Shown here one piece after another: positions 54,201-64,000 of a stretch of 64,000 nucleotides of DNA. The stretch comes from Dermatophagoides farinae. Lineage: Eukaryota; Arthropoda; Arachnida; Sarcoptiformes; Pyroglyphidae. The translations under genes were made by a program, and so were the position numbers. Below the pieces are notes generated by a model. It was given only the letters and a program-made list of their open reading frames with translations, was not told where the DNA came from and did not search any database. The stretch spans positions 4,653,001 through 4,717,000 of the forward strand of contig NC_134677.1 of assembly GCF_024713945.1 (NCBI RefSeq), read 5' to 3'. Numbering within the stretch: position 1 is the first letter of the stretch; each line of letters begins with the position of its first letter.

Positions 54201-57200
54201 TCCTGTTTGTTTGTTCGTTTGTTTTTTCTTACTTTGAACCAAAAAATTGAAAAGGTTGATTATATTTTCATCCGTCAAAACAGAAAAAAATTTTTTTTTC
54301 TCCATTCCAGATAGATTACTGTCTATATGTGATGCCTTGATCATCATCATAAACAATAAATTTTTTTTTTGCTCCCTCAAAAATCCATGTAAAACTGTGG
54401 GCTGTGTTCAATAATAATGATGATGATGATGAGTACAGCGAAAAAAAAGAACAAAAAATTTGTAATGCAAATTTTTCATGATGCAGTTATGAGTTGGACA
54501 GTTTTTTTCTCTCTCGTTGAAATATGATATAGTTTTTATAGTAATAAGTAGTGTAATATTCAAAAAGACAAGATAAAAAACATGATCATTGATCAACCAC
54601 CTCTCAGATTTTGTCATGTTGAATATATTTATACATAAAATGAGACACTATCATCACTATCATCGGCCACGACCACGATCATCATCATCAACATCGTGGT
54701 GATGATCGATGTGGCCAACCAACGCCAGAAAAAAAGAAGCCACCGTTTGTGTGGTGGTTGATGTGTGTGTGTGATACATACATATGTAAAATGATTCATT
54801 TTAAATCAATGATTAAACATTCAGTTTCCAGAATAATAATAATAATAAAAACCAAGACAGCCAAAAAAAACAACAACAAGCTTCGTTTGATACAATCTTG
54901 GTTGCGCCCTTTTTTTCGGCTGCAAAATTAAAACAACCATACCTTGCCTTTTTCCTTGTCAAAATCACAGTAATCAGTGCCGGTGAATGCATTGGCCAAT
55001 GGATTGAATAAAAGTTGTAAATTCGTACCAGTCGATACAAATGCCTATTTGAACAAATAAAGAACAAAAAAAATAGAAAAAAATTTGATTTTTTAGAATG
55101 AGAATTTATTATTTGAGTAGCAGCAGCAGCAGCAACAACAACAACAACATCAACAATACAACCCTACAGGGTTCAATAATCAAATTTAAAAAAAATTTTG
55201 AAAAAATATGTATTTTTGTTGTTGTACAAATATTGACACATCATCAACACATCCACTTGTCAACAATGTCATTTTAAAACAAAAAAAAAACAAAACAAAC
55301 AAAATGGGGTATGAAAATTTTTTTCCAATTTTATTGTTTTAATTTTTCTTAACACTATATATACATACATGACACTATTAATCATCAATGATAAAGGCAA
55401 ACAATTTTTTAGTTTTTTTTTTGCTTAACCTTTAACTCGAAAGGTCCGTCCAGTTAATCGTTGTATAATTAGATATTTTTGTTCTTTTTTTTCGTCAAAA
55501 AGAAAAGATTCATTAATTGTCTGAACCATTTATGCTGTGTTATTGCCTGTCAATTTTTTTTTCGTCTGATAAAAAAAACTTGACCGAACCCTTAAATAAT
55601 GTGAACCATCATTTTTGAAAATAGAGGGTATCGATATAACATCATAACAAGCATAGCGGTGCATTATGTCAATGATCAATTAGTGAAAGCAGATTGAAGG
55701 TTCAATATAATAATAGAATAGAAAATGCAAAGCAGATGGTCTAGTCTGCATGGTTGAAAATTAACCAAGCATTTTATACATACGCATACACACACACACT
55801 AAGAATCATAATACCTGTTCTCTGTTGTTTGACTGGAAAATATAAAAGGCATCAATTATAAATTACAAAATTTTCAGTTTTTTTTTTCTTAAAAAGCTGA
55901 TAATGATTCTTAGTAAATGTCTTCTTCCAGATTTTTTTTTCATTGTCTTTGTTTATGGTTATCTACTTTGTATACCTGTGTGGCTCTTTTTTAACGATGA
56001 GCGATCAAGCGAAGATGCACCAAATGAAAAAAAAATTCAAGATAAATGATTGTCGGTGGTAATAGGGGTGGTGGTGGTGGTGGTGGTAAATTTCTCGCTT
56101 TTCACATTCGACCGGTGACAATAGATACAAACAACAGATAAATAGATGGCCAATGAATTAATTGTTAGTGTCAGTTTCATTTGTATCACCAATTTTGTCG
56201 ATTCTCATTGAAATGATAGAATTAACCAAAAAGCCTTGACAGTTAAAAAAAAAGAAACTAAACATCAAACAAGTTTGTTTCATCATTCGATGGCTGTGTG
56301 ACGCCAGATAAGTTGCCGAATTACTTGTGTCTTATCTATTTTTTTATTTTTCTTAACCAAGGACAATAATGACTTCCAGATTTTTTCTCTATTCGTTAAT
56401 AACTTCATATCTAGTGTGAATAATCAAAATTGTAAGTTGGACCAAGACAAAGACAAGACCTAAAATTGTGTCTGCATAAAAACATATTTTTGGTTCACCA
56501 GACTATCATTATTTTGGTGACGTTAATTTTAAACCGATAATAAAGATATCATGAAAGACCAATTCAATACTAGCGTGGACTTAAATTTGATTATGAAAAA
56601 AAAATCAAAAAAAAACCATATCATAGCTCTAGCCAGCAAATTAAAAATTGACACAGTAACATTAATAAAAGACTATAAATTGATTGACAAGAGACGAATG
56701 TCGGTTAATCGTTACAATCATCGACGGCAGCGGCGGTGGGCGGCGGAAGATCTTTGAACATAGTGAAACCAAACAAATAACATTAAAAAAGAAAATCTGA
56801 ATCACAAAAATCATTTTAACACACCGAATTTCGATCCGAAGCCACATGTATGTAGAGTGTATTGAATAGTCATCATTCGTGGTTGCAATGTTGCAATCAC
56901 ATTTTTATGGTCATGATCATGATAGGAGATTTTTTTTTTATTTTTTATTACCGACCAATGAAGATGACAACAGCAACAGCCAAAGTTACTACAAAACTAT
57001 AGTCAGATAGTAAGTAAAATGATATCAAGATTCATCGAGAAAAAAAACTCATATTTAACAACAGCAGATACAATGAAATAAAACCAAAAAAAAAAGAATA
57101 TCTTGTTCTTTTCAAATAATAAAAAAACAATTTTTTGTTTGTTTGTCTGTGTGTGTGTGTGTATAGATCGAGTCGCTAAATTTCACAAGGTTTTTTTTTG

Positions 57201-57843
57201 TTTTGATCTATAATTTTTTTTTGTATGTTACATTTGTCGATGTGAATATTCCATATGTTCGAGATATAACATTTACACCAAAAAAAAAGATCAATAGATA
57301 CTGTATTATTTAATCTGGTTGTTATTTTTATGATACGAATCTTCTGGTATAGAATCTGGTCTACGAACATTTCGAGTATCATTCAAGTGTCATAAAGAGT
57401 GGAATGGAAAATTGAACCCGGTTAAAAATAAATGGACAAGTGTGTCATGTTATGTTTATGTAACTTTCAAATGAAATAAAATGGGCTAGTTTAATCATTA
57501 GTTATGGTACTTACAATATCTGTATGGCCTTCACGACATCCATTTATGAAACGTATTTGCCGTTCTTCGAGTGGTCGATCACGATAACCAGTATAACGAA
57601 TCTTAATTTATCATCAAGAATAATAACAATAAAAATGATAGGATTAGGCAAATCCAAAACAAGTGTATCGATTCTCATGCATTATTCTCTATATGAATTC
57701 GACCATACCTCACTTTCTCTTGATAATTTTCTAAACAATTCATCATTTTCAAATTTAGCTTTTTGATCGGTAACCACTCTTGGCATTTGAAATATGAATC
57801 GTGGTAATTGTTCAAATATTGTAGGCGTTTCAAATGGTAACAT
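44670..57843 (-). CDS. CBFB: Core-binding factor beta (Brother/Big brother)
   Basis: Exons: 57709-57843, 57515-57601, 54943-55044, 47161-47562 and a proposed last exon 44670-44873. All joins are phase 0 and give 309 residues (human about 182). The first four exons are clear: MPRVVTDQKAKFENDELFRKLSRE, the YTGYRDRPLEERQIRF block, AFVSTGTNLQL, then GVCIRWRGYIDLERLDGVGC and an acidic/coiled tail. CBF-beta binds the Runt domain of RUNX factors and raises their DNA affinity in the nucleus. Met20 aligns with the vertebrate start, so 19 residues are extra at the N-terminus. After the core come an Asn run and a Thr/Ala-rich stretch. The last exon (strong acceptor, LRKYHIENILSGN, then a His/Asn-rich tail, stop, AATAAA) is my inference from phase and signals. 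Asp118 sits where human Asn104, a Runt-contact residue, is expected. Confidence 0.92.
44874..47160. other. CBF-beta intron 4
   Basis: A 2.3-kb intron under the proposed model. It contains an exon-like minus-strand stretch at about 45031-45115 (GKQSEFETRASISVQHEHHK), a 14-bp palindrome GGATCCATGGATCC at 45600-45613, a CAT repeat at about 46424-46449, and a plus-strand 149-codon open frame at 45695-46144 that looks like chance. Confidence 0.5.
48175..48219. repeat. (TA)n microsatellite
   Basis: About 22 TA units without interruption, the longest pure dinucleotide run in the window. Self-complementary and able to form a cruciform. Confidence 0.95.
48687..49007. mobile_element. Tc1/mariner (pogo-like) MITE
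   Basis: A 321-bp element. The left end CAGTGGGTACTCGACTTACG and the right end, read inward as CAGTGGACACTCTACTTACG, match at 17 of 20 positions. Both ends are flanked by TA (48685-48686 and 49008-49009), the duplicated target dinucleotide of Tc1/mariner/pogo elements. Subterminal TACTCGA and TTCGAGTTACGAAC segments repeat the terminal motif. No transposase frame is present, so it is non-autonomous. It lies within intron 3 of CBF-beta. Confidence 0.85.
52481..52503. repeat. (TG)n microsatellite
   Basis: About 11 TG units, inside CBF-beta intron 3. Confidence 0.9.
52927..52956. repeat. (CA)n microsatellite
   Basis: About 14 CA units with one CG interruption, inside CBF-beta intron 3. Confidence 0.85.
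55045..57514. other. CBF-beta intron 2
   Basis: A 2.5-kb intron bounded by consensus GTAAGT and a T-rich acceptor. It contains CAG/CAA repeats near 55115-55155, a GGT run near 56068-56087 and a GCGGCGG patch near 56725-56750. No gene was seen. Confidence 0.7.
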
Positions 57844-60800
57844 TTTGCTATAATAATAATATTGATGACTTAATGGTGATGAAGAAGAAGGCGATGATGA
57901 TAATGATGAAGCCAGATTGAATCGATTTTAGTTTCACAAAAAACAACAACCAAGAAAAATAATAATGAAGGCGAATATATTTTGTGGAAATCAACCCACA
58001 CACATATACACAAGCATACACACTTGATGGACACAAATCCACTTATAAGTGGTCAAAACATCAGCAAAAAACAAAAATTTGAGAAACAAAGAAAAAAAAA
58101 TCGGGCTCTACTAGATGATGGGCGACGATTAGAAAGACAATTGGCGGTAGAAAATGTCCAGAATCCAAGCGGTGACAAACCAATATTGAAATACAATTGC
58201 TTTTAAACCCGAACAAATGCTTGGAATTGAATGATGCGTCAATGTTTGATAGTTGGAGTTGGTAGGTTGGAGACGAATTGATGAGTCTCTTGATTGAGTT
58301 GTGGTTCGACACAAAATATCAGAATGTGTGTGTTGAGCATCAACTTGTCTTGCTCTCTCTCTCTCTCTCCCTTTCTCTATACTATACTATACCACAGGCA
58401 CACATCCACAGGAAAAACCAGAGAGATGCGGATTGATGTTGGTTAGTTGGTTGGTTAGTTGAATGGAATATCTTTTTCTCTCTCACTCTTGATTCATTGG
58501 AAAAAATAGAAAACAACAATAATAAAAACAACCAGAAAATTGAGAGAAATAGAGCTGTTGTAGCAGCAGTATTGGTCGATGATGACGATGGTTCCTGTTT
58601 TAGGTTTTCATTTATACTTTTTCTTTTAGAATAACTAAAACGTATATCTTTTCGCGCCCAGACCAACTATACATGAAAATAAAGAGAATTTAGTTGAAAA
58701 TTTTGGCGGCAACAGCATCGGTAGAGGTTTTTGGGTGCCATATATACAAATTTGTTCGTTTTGATCTTCTTTCATCGACCAGAGAGGAAAAACCATCATA
58801 AGAGTATCAAATAAACTCACAATACAACGAACTAACCAACCACAGATTTTTTTTCGTTGTTTTACGGTAGTGAAAATCAATATCCTTTGATTCTGTTGAG
58901 TTGCTCGATGGATGAATTCTGTTTAGAAATCTAATATTCAACTTTTTAGCTTCTGGAATTAGAGTAGATTGTGTTTTCTTCATTTCTTTTTTAATCTATG
59001 GTAAATTTTATTTTTTTACATTAAAATAAATTTCAGTATCTCTCAGTTACAGTTGAATTTAAGCCATTGCATCCAAGTGTATTCATGCACAGACACACAA
59101 ACATAATATACACGCAGAATTAGTTGAGTTGAATTTTTTTTTGTGGGCACTTGGTTTTTTGGCGAGCCACAGTATCTTGGCCACACATTCACCAAATATT
59201 CTTGCTTATGCTTTCTCTCTTTTTTTACGTATGAGTAGCTCTATCTATCTATGTATGTATGTGTCGAGCCACAGCACAACGGCCGAAAAAGATGAAGAAA
59301 AAGAAAAAAAAACCCGAAAAACCGAAAACCAAACCAAAAAGACCGACCGACGAGTTGAGTTGATGATGGAACACCACACATACATAAAAGGAAAAAAAAG
59401 GGAGTCTTTTCACAATGTCTGAGTATGTGTGTGGTGGTGTATAGAGTGATGAAGGCCTGGTTATGAAAAGCAAGATGATGCTGTCGATTCATACATGCAG
59501 ATAGCTAAAGAGAAGTTTGAGCAATAACGATAACAACAACAACAACAACAGACCAAGAAGCCGCACAATCCAACCAAAAATACCACATATACAACAGCAG
59601 CATCAACAACAACGGCAGTAGTATATAACACCACAGAATAGTATTTATGTGTGTGTGTATGTGTGTGTGGTGATGGACCAACCCAATATAATATATTAAA
59701 TATAACATATAACAGTGTATGTGGCTCTTTTAGTGGAAGGCCGCAGAGCCAAACCCATCATTCTTTCAAACTATACATTGAACAAAACACACAAACACAA
59801 ACACATGAACAGATCAGAAAAAAAAGATGAGAGATTGCCCGATAATACTATGGATGTTGGAATTATGATCAGCACATCAACACAGCCCCCGCCTTCCCTC
59901 TTATTTCCTATTTTATTTTCCATTTTATATGCTTTCTGTTTATTATTATTATTATTATTATAGCCTTAGTGCATCCAATTCCATTCATCGATCAATCCAT
60001 CCATTTTTTCTTTTATCCCCAAGTTGGTTCGATGTATCGGGCGATGAGGGACTAAAGCTCGTAGGAAAAGAAAAATCTGAATGCTCGGAAATTGTATCAC
60101 ATTAAAAAAAAGATGGAAAAACACTGTCAACAAGATAGGATGAAATAAAAAAAAGAAGCGTGATGCTATGTGACAAATCAAGCGAAACCACCACGAAAAC
60201 GAAACCAACAAAAAAAATGTTTAGAAATAAAAACAATACAAATATCATAGACTAGTGAATACAAAATTTCAAATTCTTCGATCATCATTTTATTGCCTGA
60301 AAGAACATCCGATAGGCTAAGAATACTGAATATGTTTTATGTTTAAATAATAAGCACTGATTTGAGTCTTATTGTCTCAGTTAGGGTTGCCAAGAGGTCG
60401 AGGAAATTTTTTTTTTTTTTTTTTTTGGAAAACACTTAATTATACAGTTTTACATCGGTTAAAGATTTTTTTGGTTAGGTGAGAAAGTTGCTGAAAAGAG
60501 AACATGTAACCCTAGTCTCAGTAAAGTAAGTCACAAAAAAAACTGAAAAATTGAACATGAATACTGAAATAAAAAAAAGCATCCATGGTAGTGATGTACA
60601 AGAATCCAGCATATTTGTGTGTGTGTGTCTACATGTGGAACACCACATCATCGCGGATTCACACACATACACAAAATACAAACCAGCCAACACAGTGGCT
60701 GACTAAACTTGAAACTAAATGTAGGATGGTACAGCATCGAAAACATCATGATGATGATGACATGGATTCATGCATCTATACATCTATGAAGACCAGCTGT

Positions 60801-61430
60801 AGATAAACTTTATTCAAAGTGAATAGAATACATCATTCAAAAAACATTCAACCGAATGGATGCTACACATTGCTCATCGTGATGCTACTGTGTTATTAAT
60901 TTTGCTACATACATCCAAAAAAAAAAAAAAAAAAACAAAATCTGATGTTTGGCCAGTCAATTCATGTTGGAGAATTTATGTTATGAGTTTTATATGCACG
61001 CTCACACATACATTAAAATGACTTTGATTTTCATTTCATCACTAGATTACAGAAAAAAAAACTTATTTCATAAATCCATAGAAGTGAAAAAATCAATTCT
61101 GTTATATGCACATTCTTAACAATGTGTGTGTGTGTGTTCATATTGTTCAATCGATCGTTTTCACTTTTCTCCCCATGAAAGTGTATGTGTGATCAAAAAT
61201 TCTTGATTCTGATGTTGTTGATTGTGTGTGGAAAGCCACCAACGCCACCACACACATCACACAGAATATAATAAACTATAGTTCAACCACCGTCACCACC
61301 ACGACTAACCTAAAAGAATGGTTTGGTCGTGAACAGTCGGTCGATTTCGAGCAATGATGATATGTGTGTTTGTGTCAGAAAAAAAAGAAGAGAGGGAAAG
61401 AGAATTTCGGGAGATTCAAGAAACAAGGCG

Positions 61431-61433
<3 letters not shown>

Positions 61434-61469
<36 letters not shown>
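61434..61469. repeat. (CA)n microsatellite
   Basis: About 18 uninterrupted CA units. Confidence 0.92.
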
Positions 61470-62231
61470 TATACATAAGAATTGTGAAGCGCAACCACCA
61501 AAATGAATCCACATTCACAGGGCACTAGTTTACTAAAAGTTTTAGTTCATGATTCTGAAACTCATTCATTTTTTTATACTTCATATATTTGAGCATCTGT
61601 GTATGAATGCCTGTTCAAGAGAACATCATCAATATTTCATCCCTCTATCCGGCCAACAAAGAAAAATAAAAAACAGTCAATCAAACCGACCAATCTATTG
61701 AGAATATAGTCAAGTGAAAATGAAAAAAAAATTCAATTCTATAATCTTACAAAAAAAAATGAAAAAATAAAACATAGTCCACACATCATTATTACAAATA
61801 AAAAAACAAAAGTAAATAGAGAATGACCATTTCGATCGGAAATAAAGCACTTGTTCGTATTTCTCTTTTTTTTCTATAAGTTGCTTTCATCATTATTGAC
61901 ACCAAGTCAACTATATCAAGTTATGAAACGATATGATTATTTGGTAACTTTACTTGGTAACACCCACACCATTTTTTTTTCTTATTCATTCGCCCAAATC
62001 CTTTCTATGTTTTTTGGTATGCTGTCCGACTGATTTTCACAAATGAGACTTTTTTTTGTTTGGTGTGAACCTTGATTAGTTTGGTTTGTTTTATTTCCAT
62101 TCTAATAATGGTGTACAAAAAAAAGAGAGTTGCCAGAACATTTTGTTGTTTTTTTTTCACTGGAAGCTAATCGTTTCCATTTGTCGTTGTTGTTGATGGT
62201 AGTAGAACATTTATGTAATGTAATGTGTAAG

Positions 62232-62234
<3 letters not shown>

Positions 62235-62270
<36 letters not shown>
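62235..62270. repeat. (GT)n microsatellite
   Basis: 18 uninterrupted GT units. Confidence 0.92.
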
Positions 62271-62274
<4 letters not shown>

Positions 62275-64000
62275 TGGTGGTCATTGATGAAAATGTTATT
62301 CGGCTTTTTTTTGTATTCGATTATTTGGCGGTATTATATTGGTCTAGAGACTTATGTGATGTGGACATTGCAAAATAGTCATTTGGTTTTGCTGTTGGTT
62401 TTCTTTTTCTTTTTGTTTCAATTGAAGTTTGTAGTTATATTTGTCTGTATGTATATATGGCACCTATCTGTCGGTACACCGAATTACTAACATAAACATT
62501 TGGTCTGGTCATTTATTGATTTTTACCTGAACAAAAACAATGATGATTATGATGACATTGAAAGTATGATAAAATGACTAAATGCTATTTCCTTCCACAA
62601 AAAAAATATGTAAGAGTTGTCCATGGGTTGTAAAACAACAAAGTTTAATTGAATTTAGACAAAAAATAAAAAATTTCGTCAATAAAGGATTTTATTATGA
62701 TGATGATGAATATTACCGATCAACAAACCACCACACAACAGTGTATATAAGGTGACAATCCGATTTGTCGGCATTTTTTGTTGGACTTTAGACAACTAAC
62801 TAAAGGAAAACATGAGCCGACAAGAGAACAAAAAAAAAAAAAAAACAAACAAATGATCCATGTCAAAATAAAAACTCTTTTCCCTTTCATCTAATCAATC
62901 AACAATAACGACACAAACATTGTTTGAGGATGATTGATTGATGACTGAACTATCTGAACAAATGCAATGAACTAGTCCGATGTTTTGTCCTGGTTGTAAT
63001 CATTATTTTTCTTTCGTTAATAGATTGTGAAAGTTTGAATTACTGAAAAAAAACAATAACAAATGCTACATTTAATGACAATTATATAATTTTTATATCA
63101 GTAACTGTAAAGCATAATAATAACGAGATAAATTTGAAAATCATCACAAAAATTGTTGACGATGCAAACACGGAAAATTATATAATAATGCGAAATATAT
63201 TTTTTATTTTCTGTCATCATAAGCAGCTTGTTCTTGTTGTTGGATATATAAATATAATAATAATGTAATGTTAAAAAACGAGGTTTGTTAAAAACAAAAA
63301 CAAGACCTATCCAGCCTCTATATACGATGTCGATAACGAGCACAAAAACAAATGAATTTGGCAAAAATCTAACTGTTTGTTACCGTGATTGGACTAATTT
63401 AAAAATGTCTATCTCTCTGTTTGTACAGGGCATTATAATTGACAACAACAACAACAACAACAACCATCCAAAAATATTCGTTTCTTTTTTCGCCTTAGTT
63501 TCGTTAATTTTGTCGTTATTGCTTTTGTCATCATCATCATCATCAATGGTTGTCATTAGTGAGTTTTTTTTCGCGTTGGACAAATTTAATTGATAAAGTA
63601 AAACATTGAATGTATAGCATTTTTTTTGCTTGTTTTCTTCTTTCGTACTCGTGTATAATCATGAATCTTATCGTTTATATACAAAATTATATCATTTCAA
63701 TCAGAAATCTTATGGGTTCTTGTTTTGGTATTGAGATTACTGATTCAATATGGTGTATATGTATATGGAGTGTGTACATTACCACCGATTTTTTTCCTTA
63801 TTATTTTTGGCTTGTATTCGATTATATTGAATCGATGATCCACATGCATAGATATACAGATGAATGGATTCACTTTGATACGATTTTATTTTTCATGTGT
63901 ATCCAATCGAATCGAATTGAAACAAATGAGAATAATAACAGCAAATATAATGGACATAAACATTGATGACCTACGATATTTGATATGAAATGGACAAATA

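Larger units (their letters stand above)
47563..54942. other. CBF-beta intron 3
   Basis: A 7.4-kb intron between two well-supported exons, so its limits are firm. It holds a long TA microsatellite, a mariner/pogo-type MITE, a 21-T run (49355-49375), GT (52481-52503) and CA (52927-52956) repeats and many CAT tracts. No nested gene was found. Confidence 0.7.
57844..64000. other. Upstream of CBF-beta to window end, no supported gene
   Basis: Should contain the CBF-beta promoter and 5' UTR. It holds CT tracts (58352-58368), long CA and GT repeats, poly-T runs and CAA-rich low-complexity DNA. Plus-strand frames at 57982-58206 and 63610-63966 stay open but show no recognisable domain, splice partner or start context. 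Confidence 0.45.

Noticed and set aside
57982-58206. Plus-strand frame containing LLDDGRRLERQLAVENVQ just upstream of CBF-beta
   Set aside because: It looks protein-like but is short and preceded by CA-repeat sequence. It lies where the CBF-beta promoter is expected, and there is no splice or family support.
60370-60520. TAGGGTT and AACCCTA blocks about 120 bp apart, resembling inverted transposon ends
   Set aside because: Beyond the 7-base core the arms match poorly and no flanking target duplication could be found.
63610-63966. 118-codon plus-strand frame with hydrophobic stretches
   Set aside because: Hydrophobicity comes from T-rich DNA. There is no conserved motif and no good start context, and it lies near the window edge.

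Overview
This is AT-rich (roughly 70% A+T) nuclear DNA from an animal. Its genes are split by GT-AG introns, its proteins are metazoan, and its intergenic DNA is full of CA/GT, CAT/ATG and poly-A/T repeats. Most introns inside coding regions are very short (61-84 nt in the Galpha-s and SF3B3 genes). The mix fits a compact arthropod genome, and an astigmatid mite (dust or scab mite type) is my best guess. That guess is inference, since no marker gene fixes the species.

Layout: (1) 1-2593, sequence upstream of an Iroquois gene. (2) 2594-5790 (+), a complete four-exon Iroquois-class TALE homeobox gene. (3) 5791-20902, about 15 kb without a confirmed gene, with a frame-broken coding-like remnant at about 15931-16791. 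(4) 20903-21400 (-), a short ORF carrying a complete ten-cysteine Frizzled cysteine-rich domain (CRD) and no seven-transmembrane part. (5) 23217-24999 (-), a complete ten-exon stimulatory G-protein alpha subunit gene. (6) 25000-35039, about 10 kb of simple-repeat-rich DNA without a supported gene. (7) 35040-38885 (-), a complete four-exon SF3B3 (splicing factor 3b subunit 3) gene. (8) 39144-40147, a 5'-truncated LINE fragment with a 14-bp target-site duplication, itself interrupted by a 123-bp hAT-type MITE with an 8-bp duplication. (9) 44670-57843 (-), the CBF-beta (Brother/Big brother) gene in five exons over 13 kb, with a 321-bp mariner/pogo-type MITE in its largest intron. (10) 57844-64000, upstream DNA with long microsatellites and no supported gene.

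The genes do not form one pathway. Iroquois and CBF-beta are developmental transcription regulators, the CRD protein would act on Wnt ligands outside the cell, Galpha-s couples receptors to adenylyl cyclase, and SF3B3 is a core U2 snRNP component. All intron joins given were checked by hand for GT-AG ends and phase. No transcript or database evidence was available.
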